DNA of 64,000 nt from Streptomyces nymphaeiformis (GTDB lineage Bacteria > Actinomycetota > Actinomycetes > Streptomycetales > Streptomycetaceae), in NCBI RefSeq assembly GCF_014203895.1, contig NZ_JACHJY010000004.1, forward strand, positions 434,001-498,000. The letters run 5' to 3'. The position numbers were made by a program, and so were the translations under genes. This document shows, piece after piece, positions 37,523 through 47,045 of this stretch. A model generated the notes under the pieces. That model saw only the letters and a list, made by a program, of their open reading frames with translations. It did not search any database and had not been told where the DNA came from. Each line of letters starts with the position of its first letter. The stretch's first letter is position 1.

Positions 37523-39766
37523 TCAGCGTCCCAGGCGTCCGCGGACCATACCGACCAGGGTGTTCAGCTCCGCGATCCGCATGCGCTTCGCCGCGACGAA
37601 GAAGACGCCGAGGAGCGCCGCCCCGCCGACCAGGAGGGCGACGAGCGAGCCGAGGGCGCCCTCGCCGAGCAGCTTCAACAGGCCGAAACCGACGACGCCG
37701 GCGACGATCGCGGCGGGCACGGAGGCCATGCAGAGCCGCGCGTAGGTCCGCAGCACATGGGTGCCGTCCAGGTCGCCGCCCAGACGCTTGCTGAGCCGGC
37801 GCCAGGCGATGCCGACGCCGACGGCGTAGGCGAGGCCGTACGAGGCGGCCATGCCGACGACCGCCCACTGGGCGGGCAGGACGACGTAACAGATCGCCGA
37901 GGCGGCCGCGTTGACGGCGGCGACGATCACCGTGTTGTAGAACGGCGTCCGGGTGTCCTCGTAGGCGTAGAAGCCGCGGAGCACGACGTACTGGACGGAG
38001 TACGGGATCAGGCCGAGGCCGAAGGCCATCAGGATGAAGCCCATGCCCTGGGCGGCCTCGATGCCGCTGGAGGCGTAGAGCAGGGTGCACATCGGGACGC
38101 CGAGCGCCAGGAAGGCGAAGGCGACCGGGACGATCGCGACGGCCGAGTTCCGCAGGCCCTGCGAGATGTCGTCCCGGACGGCGCCGGGGTCGTCGTCGTG
38201 GGCGGCGCGGGAGATCCGCGGCAGCAGCGCGGCCATGACGGAGACCGTGATGATGGCCTGCGGCATGCCCCAGATCAGCTGGGCGTTGGAGTAGGCGAGG
38301 AAGCCGGCACCGTTCTTCCCGGACTCCTCACCGGCGGCGGTGGCGAGCTGGGTGACGACCAGGACGCCCGCCTGGTTGGCGAGGACGAAGAGCACGGTCC
38401 ACTTGGCCAGCTTGACCGTCTTGCCGAGCCCGTGGCCCTTCCAGTCGAAGCGGGGACGGAAGCGGAAGCCCGTCTCGCGCAGGTACGGGATCATCGCGAG
38501 CGCCTGGACCACGAGGCCGAGCAGGGTGCCGATGCCGAGCAGGCGGATGCCCTCGTCCGGGATGGTCTGCACGCCCATGTGGGACTCGGCGGAGGTGCCG
38601 TAGACCCAGATGAACAGGCCGAAGGTGACGATCATGACGATGTTGTTGAGGACCGGGGTCCACATCATCGCGCCGAACTTGCCGCGGGCGTTGAGGATCT
38701 GGCCCATCACCACGTGCACGCCCATGAAGAAGATCGTGGGCAGGCAGTAGCGGGCGAAGGTCACGGCCACGCTGTTGGCCGCGGCGTCGTCGGCGATGGT
38801 GTTCGACATCAGCCGGATCAGCAGCGGCGCCGCGAAGACGGCCAGGGCCACGATGAGGCCGAGCGCCACCATGACGAGGGTGAGCAGGCGGTTGGCGTAG
38901 GCCTCGCCGCCGTCCTCGTCGTTCTTCATCGAGCGGACGAGCTGGGGGACGAACACCGAGTTGAGGCCGCCGCCGACGGTGAGGATGTAGATCATCGTCG
39001 GCAGGGTGTAGGCGATCGTGAAGGTGTCACCGAGCAGGGCCGCGCCCAGCGCGCCGGTGATCACCAGGCTGCGGACGAAGCCGGTCAGCCGGGACACCAG
39101 GGTGCCGGCCGCCATCACCGCGCTCGACTTGAGCAGCCCGGAGGCACGGCCGGACTTCTTCGGGGCGGGCGCGGGCAGCGGGTCCGGCTCCGGGGCGGGC
39201 TGGGGCACCTGGCCGGGCGCCTGCTGGTCCCGGTAGAGGTGCGCGAACGCGTCCGGCTCGGGCGTCTCCTCGCCGGCCCGGGTCACCAGGTCGTCGACCC
39301 CGGTGAACTGGACCGTGCGCGCGTCGTCGCCGTACGGCAGGTGGCGCGAGGGGCCGTCCGGCTCGGGCGCCGGGGTCTGTGCCCACACCCGGGGGTCGGG
39401 GGCGTGCTGCGGCGCGGCGGGCTGCTGGTAGAGCGCGTGCGGGTCCTGGTAGGTGCCGGGCGGGGGCGGCGGGTGCGCGGCGCGGTCGTACAGCGCCTCG
39501 GTCACCGGGTCCTGCGCGGCCATGTCCTGCGCCTGGTACGGGTCGTGGGCGTAGGCGTCCTGGACGTACGGGTCCTGGGCATACGGGTTCTGCGCGTAGG
39601 GGTCCTGCCCCTGCGCGTAGGGGTCCTGTCCCTGCGGGGCAGAGGCGCCCTGGTGCGGGGGCGGCACCGGCGGGTGGCCGGCACCGGGAGGCGTCACGGG
39701 CGTCCCACCGGACGGCGCCGGGCCGCCCGCGCCCTGGCCGCGGTCACCGTCGTACGGCGCGTTCAT
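37523..39766 (-). CDS. murJ: Lipid II flippase MurJ
   Basis: MOP-superfamily flippase moving lipid II across the membrane, 747 aa. The first ~200 residues are cytoplasmic, with QDPYAQ-type repeats (QGQDPYAQGQDPYAQN and PYAQDPYVQ) and Pro-rich runs. The flippase core begins ASGLLKSSAVMAAGTLVSRLTGFVRSLVITGALG and has 14 or so helices through to VAAKRMRIAEL. ATG 39766 follows GAGGTGGGG. The kinase domain found in some actinobacterial MviN proteins is missing; it is encoded by the next gene downstream. Confidence 0.95.
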   Translation of the reverse strand: MNAPYDGDRGQGAGGPAPSGGTPVTPPGAGHPPVPPPHQGASAPQGQDPYAQGQDPYAQNPYAQDPYVQDAYAHDPYQAQDMAAQDPVTEALYDRAAHPPPPPGTYQDPHALYQQPAAPQHAPDPRVWAQTPAPEPDGPSRHLPYGDDARTVQFTGVDDLVTRAGEETPEPDAFAHLYRDQQAPGQVPQPAPEPDPLPAPAPKKSGRASGLLKSSAVMAAGTLVSRLTGFVRSLVITGALGAALLGDTFTIAYTLPTMIYILTVGGGLNSVFVPQLVRSMKNDEDGGEAYANRLLTLVMVALGLIVALAVFAAPLLIRLMSNTIADDAAANSVAVTFARYCLPTIFFMGVHVVMGQILNARGKFGAMMWTPVLNNIVMIVTFGLFIWVYGTSAESHMGVQTIPDEGIRLLGIGTLLGLVVQALAMIPYLRETGFRFRPRFDWKGHGLGKTVKLAKWTVLFVLANQAGVLVVTQLATAAGEESGKNGAGFLAYSNAQLIWGMPQAIITVSVMAALLPRISRAAHDDDPGAVRDDISQGLRNSAVAIVPVAFAFLALGVPMCTLLYASSGIEAAQGMGFILMAFGLGLIPYSVQYVVLRGFYAYEDTRTPFYNTVIVAAVNAAASAICYVVLPAQWAVVGMAASYGLAYAVGVGIAWRRLSKRLGGDLDGTHVLRTYARLCMASVPAAIVAGVVGFGLLKLLGEGALGSLVALLVGGAALLGVFFVAAKRMRIAELNTLVGMVRGRLGR

Positions 39767-39809
39767 CTGCCCCACCTCATCGTCCCCGGCCGACCGGCCA
39801 CGACATCGC

Positions 39810-42170
39810 TCAACGGTCCACTTTCTCACCCGGGCCCGACGGGTCGTTGCTTTCGGGCCCGGTGTCCGGTGTCGGGTCACTCGGCTGCCCGGGTTCGTCC
39901 CCGTGTGCCTCCTGCTCGCCGGACCCGTCCGGGCCGGGCTCGGAAGCGGCCTCGTCCTCGGCGTTCTCCGCCGCCTCGGCCGCCTCGGCCTCGGCGTTCC
40001 GGGCGGCCACCCGCTTGCGCTGGCTGTACATGCGCACACCGGCGAGGACGAGCAGGAGCACACCGCCGGCGATCACGAGCATCACCGTGGGAGTGATCTC
40101 GGAGACCTTCACGGTGAAGTTCATCGGCTGCCCGTACGGGGTGCCGTCCTGGGTGTAGAGCTGGGCCGTCATCGGCACCTGGCCGTTGACGTTCGCCGAG
40201 GCGGTGAACTTCACCGACTGGCTGTGTCCGCCGCCGACCTTCACCGGGAGCTCCTGATACCCGTCGCCGTCCAGCTCGAGCCGGTTCTTGTTGGCGGAGG
40301 TGAGGCGCAGCACCAGATGGTCCACGTCCTGGAGCAGCTTGTTCTGGACGGTCACGGGGATCGTCGCGCTGCGGCCGGAGAGCGTGAGGTCCGACTTGTC
40401 GACGAGCTGGACGCCCTTGGTGAGGGTCTGGAGGTAGTCCAGAACGCCGTTCCGGTAGATCGCGGCGGCCCGGGCCTCACCGCGCCAGGAGGTCGACATC
40501 TCGCGGTCGATCGCGTTGCCGAACGGCGTCACGACGCGTTCCGGCTGGGTCAGGATGACCTTGAAGTCGTCCAGCTCGTCCCGGGTGGTCTTCATGTCGC
40601 GGAAGGCCTGGACCGGAAGCTCGCGGTCGCGCAGCTTCTTCGGGTAGCGGGAGCTGCTCGGCACCGTGGTGGAGGCGTCCGGGTCCGGCTTGGCGGCGGC
40701 GGCCGCGAGGAGGTCGCTCGGCTGGGTCCAGCGCCGCCCGGAGAGGCCCTCCAGGGCGGTCGCCATGGCCTGGGCCTGGGCCGCGGTCGGCATCCGCTGC
40801 GGGGCGACCACGATGCTCCGCTGGTCCTCCGGCTGCTCCAGGGTGACCGCGAGGGACTGGGCCAGGAACTCCTGGACCGCGAGCGTGGAGTTCTCCGCGC
40901 GGACCATGTCCCCTTCGAAGGCGGTGGACAGGAGCGCGTCGCTCACCACGGCCGTGGTGCTGCCGTTGCCGAGGGGGCGGGCGGCCGTGGCGGTGTACGG
41001 GAGGTCGTCGCGGACGCTGTCGCTGCGGGCGATCACCTTGTCGGCGCCGGCCGAGGTGGCGACCGCCGCGATGGCGGGGTCCACGGCTCCGTCGACGGGC
41101 CAGGCGAAGTCGGTGGACGCCTGCACGTGGAGGACGGTCTCGACCGTCATGCCGGCCAGGGAGGTCGCCGACTGGAGGTGTCCGAGGGAGCCGGGGACGT
41201 CCTTGCCCCGGTGGGCGAGCGAGGCCAGGTCGGGGTCGGCGAAGGGCAGGGCGACGACCTTGTGCCCCTGGACCGCCTTCTCCAGCGAGTCCAGCCACCG
41301 CTCGGCGAGAGCCTGGTTCCTGCCGGGGACGTCCCGGTCGCCGTCCTTGACGCGGTAGCCGTTCGCCATGGCGTCGACGGAGGCCAGCAGGTCCGGGTCG
41401 ACCACCCAGGTGACCGGAAGGTCCTTGCCCAGCGAGACCAGCTGGTCCAGGCGCCCGCCCGGACGCAGCTCGTCCGCGAGGTCGTCGTCCTGGAAGACCG
41501 GGGTCTGCTGGTCGTCCGTGGCCGTCTGCGCGGAGACGTGCGCCGAGGAGATCAGCGGCCAGAGGTAGGCGAGCTGGGTCTTCTTCTCGGCGGCCTCGGG
41601 CTGGTACGGCAGGAAGGTCCGCTCGATGCCGAGCACCCGGTCGTACTGCCGGTCGGAGGTCTGCCCGGTGAGGGAGACGCCCAGCTGGTAGACGCCCTCC
41701 TCGTCGAGGCCGAGCTCGGAGACGGGGACGGACAGCGAGAAGTCGCTGCTGAGGCCGGCGCCGAGCCGGGGGATCTTGACGGTGGGGGCGCCGTCGAGGG
41801 GAGCGGGGTCGCTGTCGTTCCGGAAGCCGGTGCGCCCCGTGACCTGGTCGATCTCGCTGCGGCTCGTCATCCTCGGTCCGACGCGCAGGTTCACGGTCGC
41901 GTCGGTGACGGTCTTCTTGCCGCGGTTGGTCACCGTGCCGGTGATCGTGACGGTGTCGCCCTCGACGGGAGTGCTCGGGGCCAGCGTGTCGAGTGACACA
42001 TCGACCGTCCTGGAGCCGCCGGCGTCCTCGGCGGTCGCGGGAGCGGCGGCGACCGGGCCGTGGAGCAGGCCTGCGAGGAGCGGCGCCCCGAAGGCGACGG
42101 TGATCGTGCGCCGCAGCCATCGGCGGGCAGGTGAGGGACTGGTTCCCTGGATGTCTGCCGCCTCGGCCAC
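39810..42170 (-). CDS. DUF6049-like secreted, anchored protein
   Basis: 786-aa membrane-anchored exported protein: basic N-terminus, hydrophobic signal (TVAFGAPLLAGLLHGPVAAAPA), a large extracellular portion with a CARDB/Ig-like beta domain (VDVSLDTLAPSTPVEGDTVTITGTVTNRG), a central alpha/beta region reminiscent of polysaccharide-deacetylase barrels (TWVVDPDLL, VVALPFADPD), a second beta region, and a C-terminal membrane helix (VMLVIAGGVLLLVLAGVRMY) with an acidic cytosolic tail. GTG 42170. Just upstream of murJ with a 43-bp gap, a fixed position in Streptomyces. Function unknown. Confidence 0.86.
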   Translation of the reverse strand: MAEAADIQGTSPSPARRWLRRTITVAFGAPLLAGLLHGPVAAAPATAEDAGGSRTVDVSLDTLAPSTPVEGDTVTITGTVTNRGKKTVTDATVNLRVGPRMTSRSEIDQVTGRTGFRNDSDPAPLDGAPTVKIPRLGAGLSSDFSLSVPVSELGLDEEGVYQLGVSLTGQTSDRQYDRVLGIERTFLPYQPEAAEKKTQLAYLWPLISSAHVSAQTATDDQQTPVFQDDDLADELRPGGRLDQLVSLGKDLPVTWVVDPDLLASVDAMANGYRVKDGDRDVPGRNQALAERWLDSLEKAVQGHKVVALPFADPDLASLAHRGKDVPGSLGHLQSATSLAGMTVETVLHVQASTDFAWPVDGAVDPAIAAVATSAGADKVIARSDSVRDDLPYTATAARPLGNGSTTAVVSDALLSTAFEGDMVRAENSTLAVQEFLAQSLAVTLEQPEDQRSIVVAPQRMPTAAQAQAMATALEGLSGRRWTQPSDLLAAAAAKPDPDASTTVPSSSRYPKKLRDRELPVQAFRDMKTTRDELDDFKVILTQPERVVTPFGNAIDREMSTSWRGEARAAAIYRNGVLDYLQTLTKGVQLVDKSDLTLSGRSATIPVTVQNKLLQDVDHLVLRLTSANKNRLELDGDGYQELPVKVGGGHSQSVKFTASANVNGQVPMTAQLYTQDGTPYGQPMNFTVKVSEITPTVMLVIAGGVLLLVLAGVRMYSQRKRVAARNAEAEAAEAAENAEDEAASEPGPDGSGEQEAHGDEPGQPSDPTPDTGPESNDPSGPGEKVDR

Positions 42171-42368
42171 GCGTTCGCCCGTCCTCGTCGTTGTCTGTGG
42201 TGCCAGTGGTATCGGTGGTTCCCGGTTGCTGTGTCCAGGCATGGTAACGAGGCACGCCGGGGGCAAGTGCCGGGGACTGCTCCAGGCGATCTTCGACCGC
42301 TGCCCGCCGGGCGTCCGGGCGGAAATCGAGGACGCCGTGGTGAGCCGGGGCACGTACCCTTTTCTGTT

Positions 42369-43811
42369 GTGCCGAACGCCAACGAAGACACCCCGACTGC
42401 ACTGAGCCAGGTGCAACGCCGCGCGGTCAGCGAACTGCTGCGTGTGTCCCCTGTCGCCGACGACCTCGCCCGCCGTTTCCAGGAGGCCGGGTTCAGCCTC
42501 GCGCTGGTCGGCGGCTCGGTGCGGGACGCGTTGCTCGGCCGGCTCGGCAACGACCTGGACTTCACCACCGACGCCCGCCCCGAGGACGTACTGAAGATCG
42601 TCCGCCCGTGGGCCGACGCGGTGTGGGAGGTCGGCATCGCCTTCGGCACCGTCGGCTCTCAGAAGGACGGCTACCAGATCGAGGTCACCACGTACCGCTC
42701 CGAGGCGTACGACCGGACCTCCCGGAAGCCCGAGGTCTCCTACGGCGACTCCATCGACGAGGACCTCGTCCGGCGTGACTTCACCGTCAACGCCATGGCC
42801 GTGGCCCTCCCCGAGAAGGAGTTCATCGACCCGTACGGCGGCCTTGAGGACCTGTCCGCCCGGGTCCTGCGCACGCCGGGTACGCCGGAGGAGTCCTTCT
42901 CCGACGACCCCCTGCGCATGATGCGGGCCGCGCGGTTCGCCGCACAGCTGGACTTCGAGGTCGCCCCCGAGGTCGTGACGGCCATGAAGGAGATGTCGGG
43001 CCGGATCGAGATCGTCTCCGCCGAGCGCGTCCGCGAGGAGTTCAACAAGCTGCTGCTCTCGGCGAACCCCCGCAAGGGCCTCGGGCTCCTCGTGGACACG
43101 GGTCTCGCCGAGCACGTGCTGCCCGAGCTTCCGGCCCTGCGTCTGGAGAGCGACGAGCACCACCGGCACAAGGACGTCTACGAGCACTCCCTGACCGTCC
43201 TCGAGCAGGCGATCGACCTGGAGGAGGACGGGCCCGATCTGGTGCTGCGGCTGGCGGCCCTGCTCCACGACATCGGCAAGCCGCGCACCCGCCGCTTCGA
43301 GAAGGACGGCCGGGTCTCCTTCCACCACCACGAGGTGGTCGGCGCGAAGATGACCAAGAAGCGCATGACCGCGCTGAAGTACTCCAACGAGATGATCAAG
43401 GACGTCTCGCGTCTCGTGGAGCTGCACCTGCGCTTCCACGGCTACGGAAGCGGCGAGTGGACCGACTCGGCGGTGCGTCGTTACGTCCGCGACGGAGGGC
43501 CGCTGCTCTCGCGCCTGCACAAGCTGACCCGCTCGGACTGCACCACGCGTAACAAGCGCAAGGCGGCAGCGCTCTCCCGGACCTACGACGGTCTCGAGGC
43601 GCGGATCGCCCAGCTCCAGGAGCAGGAGGAGCTGGACTCGATCCGTCCCGACCTCGACGGCAACCAGATCCAGGAGATCCTGGGCATCGGGCCCGGGCCG
43701 GCCATCGGGCAGGCGTACAAGTTCCTGCTCGAGCTGCGGCTGGAGAACGGCCCGATGGAGCACGACCAGGCCGTCGCCGCGCTCAAGGAGTGGTGGGCAG
43801 CGCGCGACTGA
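42369..43811 (+). CDS. pcnA: CCA-adding tRNA nucleotidyltransferase
   Basis: 480-aa class II nucleotidyltransferase that completes tRNA 3' CCA ends. The catalytic head has GGSVRDALL (48-56) and the metal-binding DLD in RLGNDLDFTTDARP. The DEDLVRRDFTVNAMA and the FSDDPLRMMRAARFAAQ motif for nucleotide selection follow. A C-terminal HD domain (LLHDIGKPRTR, HHHEVVG) is present. GTG 42369 gives the family N-terminus PNANED, but no ribosome site is visible, so leaderless translation is likely. Both tRNA genes here lack encoded CCA, so the enzyme is needed. Confidence 0.96.
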   Translation: MPNANEDTPTALSQVQRRAVSELLRVSPVADDLARRFQEAGFSLALVGGSVRDALLGRLGNDLDFTTDARPEDVLKIVRPWADAVWEVGIAFGTVGSQKDGYQIEVTTYRSEAYDRTSRKPEVSYGDSIDEDLVRRDFTVNAMAVALPEKEFIDPYGGLEDLSARVLRTPGTPEESFSDDPLRMMRAARFAAQLDFEVAPEVVTAMKEMSGRIEIVSAERVREEFNKLLLSANPRKGLGLLVDTGLAEHVLPELPALRLESDEHHRHKDVYEHSLTVLEQAIDLEEDGPDLVLRLAALLHDIGKPRTRRFEKDGRVSFHHHEVVGAKMTKKRMTALKYSNEMIKDVSRLVELHLRFHGYGSGEWTDSAVRRYVRDGGPLLSRLHKLTRSDCTTRNKRKAAALSRTYDGLEARIAQLQEQEELDSIRPDLDGNQIQEILGIGPGPAIGQAYKFLLELRLENGPMEHDQAVAALKEWWAARD

Positions 43812-43838
43812 GCCGGGACGGCGCCCGGAAGGGCCGAT

Positions 43839-43852
43839 GTTTCACGTGAAAC
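43839..43852. promoter_or_regulatory. parS: parS site (first of an inverted pair)
   Basis: Perfect GTTTCACGTGAAAC, 27 bp after the pcnA stop. Together with its neighbour it sits in a longer inverted repeat of 19-bp arms (43836-43854 and 43882-43900). Confidence 0.97.
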
Positions 43853-43883
43853 ACGGTCCCGACCGACTCGCGGACGGGGTGGT

Positions 43884-43897
43884 GTTTCACGTGAAAC
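43884..43897. promoter_or_regulatory. parS: parS site (second of an inverted pair)
   Basis: Perfect GTTTCACGTGAAAC; the 19-bp arm it belongs to overlaps the stop codon of the convergent MFS gene. Centre-to-centre spacing from the first is 45 bp. Confidence 0.97.
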
Positions 43898-43898
43898 A

Positions 43899-45158
43899 TC
43901 ACCCCGTCCGGCGTTCCCGGCGCAGGGCCACGGCGAGCGCCGCGTAGATCAGGGCCACCAGCACGACCAGAAGGGGCGACCGGCCGTCGGGCGGCAGCAT
44001 CAGGGCCGCCACCCCCGCCGCACCCACGAAGGCGACGTTGAACAGCACGTCGTAGAGCGAGAAGACCCTGCCCCGGTAGGAGTCGTCCACGGTCGTCTGG
44101 ACCACCGTGTCCGTCGCGATCTTGGCCCCCTGGGTGATGAGCCCGAGGGCGAATGCCGCGACGAGGAAGGGGGGCGGGGTGAAGGGCAGGCAGAGTGCCG
44201 GCACGAGGACGGCCGCCGCGGTCGCGCACAGGGCCATCCAGCCGAAGGGTCCGAACCGCCCGATCGCCCAGGGGGAGACGACGGCGGCGGCGAAGAAACC
44301 GGCGCCCGACGCGGCGACGGCGATCCCGAGCAGACCGAGGCCCTCGGAGTCCGTGGAGCTCCACGCGTACCGGGCGAGCATGAGCACGGTGACGAGCAGG
44401 GCGCCGTAGCAGAAGCGCATGAGGGCCACCACGGTGAGCGCCCGGGCGGCGGGGCGCCGCTCGCCGAGGTGCCGCAGTCCCGCGACGAGGCCCTGGGCCG
44501 TCGACTTCAGGGCCGAGGCGAGGGGCTGCGGTGCGATGTCGGCATCGGGGCCGAGGAGTTCCCGGGACATCCGCAGCGAGGCGAGGGCGGCGCAGAGATA
44601 GAGGACGGCGCCGAAGGCCACGACGGCCGCGTCGGAGTTGTCGGCGAGGAGTCGGACACCGAACGCGAGACCGCCGCCGACGGTCGCGGCGAGGGTGCCG
44701 GCGGTGGGTGAGAGGGAGTTGGCGATGACGAGCCGCTCCTCGTCGACGACGCGCGGCAGGGAGGCCGACAGCCCTGCCAGGACGAAGCGGTTGACAGCGG
44801 TGACGGAGAGGGCGGAGGCGTAGAAGAGCCAGTCCGGTACGGAGGCGAGGACGAGCGCGGCGGTCCCGCAGGCGAGGAGGGCGCGCAGGAGGTTCCCGTA
44901 CAGGAAGACCTGGCGGCGCTGCCAGCGGTCGAGGAGTACTCCGGCGAAGGGCCCGACGAGTGAGTACGGGAGCAGGAGCACCGCCATGGCGGAGGCGATC
45001 GCGCCGGGCGAGGTCTGTTTCTCGGGGGAGAAGACGACGTACGTGGCCAGGGCCACCTGGTAGACGCCGTCGGCGCACTGGGAGAGCAGCCGGACGGCGA
45101 GCAGGCGGCGGAAGTTCCGCAGGCGCAGGAGTACGCGCAGATCACGTACGACGGACAT
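43899..45158 (-). CDS. MFS permease
   Basis: 419-aa major facilitator transporter with ~12 helices. It has the motif RLLSQCADGVYQVALATYV, the loop LLDRWQRRQVFLYGN (a GxxxDRxGRR-like element between helices 2 and 3) and the DDSYRGRVFSLYDVLFNVAFVG region typical of the MFS_3-type enterobactin-exporter family. ATG 45158 was chosen; the purine-rich site is weak. Substrate unknown. It follows the ino1 terminator, so it is probably separately transcribed. Confidence 0.9.
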   Translation of the reverse strand: MSVVRDLRVLLRLRNFRRLLAVRLLSQCADGVYQVALATYVVFSPEKQTSPGAIASAMAVLLLPYSLVGPFAGVLLDRWQRRQVFLYGNLLRALLACGTAALVLASVPDWLFYASALSVTAVNRFVLAGLSASLPRVVDEERLVIANSLSPTAGTLAATVGGGLAFGVRLLADNSDAAVVAFGAVLYLCAALASLRMSRELLGPDADIAPQPLASALKSTAQGLVAGLRHLGERRPAARALTVVALMRFCYGALLVTVLMLARYAWSSTDSEGLGLLGIAVAASGAGFFAAAVVSPWAIGRFGPFGWMALCATAAAVLVPALCLPFTPPPFLVAAFALGLITQGAKIATDTVVQTTVDDSYRGRVFSLYDVLFNVAFVGAAGVAALMLPPDGRSPLLVVLVALIYAALAVALRRERRTG

Positions 45159-45180
45159 GGCAGCAAGACTCACATACGAA

Positions 45181-45212
45181 GAGGGCCCCCGGGCAGTGCC
45201 TCGGGGACCCTC
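45181..45212 (-). terminator. ino1 terminator hairpin
   Basis: GAGGGTCCCCGAGGCACTGC and its complement fold into a GC-rich stem on the minus strand, 21 bp after the ino1 stop, followed by TTCG; T-tract poor. Confidence 0.7.
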
Positions 45213-45233
45213 GATCGACAAGCGTGACGAGCT

Positions 45234-46316
45234 TTAGCGCTCGACCTCACCCTTGATGAACTTCTCGACGTTGGCCAGGGCCTCGTCGTCGAAGTACTGC
45301 ACCGGCGGGGACTTCATGAAGTAGGAGGACGCGGAGAGGATCGGGCCGCCGATGCCGCGGTCCTTGGCGATCTTCGCGGCGCGCAGGGCGTCGATGATGA
45401 CACCCGCCGAGTTCGGGGAGTCCCAGACCTCGAGCTTGTACTCCAGGTTCAGCGGGACGTCGCCGAAGGCACGGCCCTCGAGGCGGACGTACGCCCACTT
45501 GCGGTCGTCCAGCCAGGCCACGTAGTCCGAGGGGCCGATGTGGACGTTCTTCTCGCCCAGCTCGCGGTCCGGGATCTGCGAGGTGACGGCCTGGGTCTTG
45601 GAGATCTTCTTGGACTCCAGGCGGTCGCGCTCCAGCATGTTCTTGAAGTCCATGTTGCCGCCGACGTTGAGCTGCATGGTGCGCTCAAGACGGACACCGC
45701 GGTCCTCGAACAGCTTCGCCATCACGCGGTGCGTGATGGTCGCGCCGACCTGCGACTTGATGTCGTCGCCGACGATCGGGACACCGGCCTCGGTGAACTT
45801 GTCAGCCCACTCCTTGGTGCCGGCGATGAAGACCGGGAGGGCGTTGACGAAGGCGACCTTGGCGTCGATGGCGCACTGGGCGTAGAACTTCGCCGCGTCC
45901 TCGGAACCGACGGGCAGGTAGCAGACGAGGACGTCGACCTGGCGGTCCTTGAGGATCTGGACGACGTCGACGGGCTCCTCGGCGGACTCCTCGATGGTCA
46001 GGCGGTAGTACTTGCCGAGACCGTCGAGCGTGTGACCGCGCTGGACCGTGACGCCCTTGTTCGGGACGTCGCAGATCTTGATGGTGTTGTTCTCGCTGGC
46101 GCCGATGGCGTCGGAGAGGTCGAGGCCGACCTTCTTCGCGTCGACGTCGAAGGCGGCGACGAACTCGACGTCACCGACGTGGTACTCGCCGAACTGGACG
46201 TGCATCAGGCCGGGGACCTTGGCCGCCGGGTCGGCGTCCTTGTAGTACTCGACGCCCTGCACCAGCGAGGCGGCGCAGTTGCCCACGCCGACGATGGCTA
46301 CGCGAACCGAACCCAT
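45234..46316 (-). CDS. ino1: myo-Inositol-3-phosphate synthase
   Basis: NAD-dependent isomerisation of glucose 6-phosphate to inositol 3-phosphate, the first step to phosphatidylinositol and mycothiol. 360 aa, actinobacterial class: [20 protein letters not shown] Rossmann entry, [34 protein letters not shown], the [11 protein letters not shown] block and the [12 protein letters not shown] motif. ATG 46316 follows GGGAG. The PadR gene immediately upstream on the same strand (48-bp gap) may be co-transcribed; it may regulate ino1. Confidence 0.96.
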   Translation of the reverse strand: MGSVRVAIVGVGNCAASLVQGVEYYKDADPAAKVPGLMHVQFGEYHVGDVEFVAAFDVDAKKVGLDLSDAIGASENNTIKICDVPNKGVTVQRGHTLDGLGKYYRLTIEESAEEPVDVVQILKDRQVDVLVCYLPVGSEDAAKFYAQCAIDAKVAFVNALPVFIAGTKEWADKFTEAGVPIVGDDIKSQVGATITHRVMAKLFEDRGVRLERTMQLNVGGNMDFKNMLERDRLESKKISKTQAVTSQIPDRELGEKNVHIGPSDYVAWLDDRKWAYVRLEGRAFGDVPLNLEYKLEVWDSPNSAGVIIDALRAAKIAKDRGIGGPILSASSYFMKSPPVQYFDDEALANVEKFIKGEVER

Positions 46317-46364
46317 TCCGGTTGCTCCCTGTGTGATCGTGGAAGCCCTGCTGTGCGCAGGGTT

Positions 46365-47045
46365 TCACTTGGCGGTGTCGTCGGACGGATCCGGCCGGGT
46401 ACTGCCCCCGTGCCGGGGCAGGCCGCCCGTCTCTCCAGAATCGTTGTCGTGCTGAGCGGGGGCGTCGGGGCCGGATCGCTGATCCCGCCCTGCCCGCTCG
46501 CTCTCGATGAGCTCGTTCAGCCAGCGCACTTCGCGCTCCACGGACTCCATACCGTGGCGCTGCAGCTCAAGCGTGTAGTCGTCCAGGCGCTCTCGGGTCC
46601 GGACCAGGGAGGCGCGCATCTTCTCCAGGCGCTCCTCCAGCCGACTGCGGCGGCCCTCGAGCACGCGCATCCGCACCTCGCGCTCGGTCTGACCGAAGAA
46701 GGCGAAGCGCGCCGCGAAGTGCTCGTCCTCCCAGGCGTCGGGGCCGGTGTGGGAGAGGAGCTCCTCGAAGTGCTCCTTACCTGCCGGGGTCAACCGGTAG
46801 ACGATCTTGGCCCGGCGTCCTGCGAGTGAAGCGGCGAGGGCCTCCTCGGGGGCGCTGCCCGGCTCCTCGATCAACCAGCCGTTGGCGACCAGCGTCTTGA
46901 GGCAGGGATACAGCGTTCCGTAGCTGAAGGCCCGGAAGACGCCCAGCGAGGTGTTGAGGCGCTTCCGCAGCTCGTACCCGTGCATGGGGGCCTCGCGCAG
47001 CAGGCCGAGAACGGCGAACTCGAGGATGCCGGAGCGTCTGCTCAT
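46365..47045 (-). CDS. PadR family transcriptional regulator
   Basis: 226-aa PadR-type repressor. The winged-helix N-terminus reads ILEFAVLGLLREAPMHGYELRKRLN and FSYGTLYPCLKTLVANGWL (typical Tyr-Pro-xLxxLExxG motif). The C-terminal coiled-coil dimerisation helix is LEGRRSRLEERLEKMRASLVRTRERLDDY. The far C-terminus is polar and disordered. ATG 47045. A near-perfect operator lies 45-67 bp upstream (47090-47112), suggesting autorepression. It resembles the mycobacterial PadR next to ino1 (Rv0047c) in placement. Confidence 0.95.
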   Translation of the reverse strand: MSRRSGILEFAVLGLLREAPMHGYELRKRLNTSLGVFRAFSYGTLYPCLKTLVANGWLIEEPGSAPEEALAASLAGRRAKIVYRLTPAGKEHFEELLSHTGPDAWEDEHFAARFAFFGQTEREVRMRVLEGRRSRLEERLEKMRASLVRTRERLDDYTLELQRHGMESVEREVRWLNELIESERAGRDQRSGPDAPAQHDNDSGETGGLPRHGGSTRPDPSDDTAK

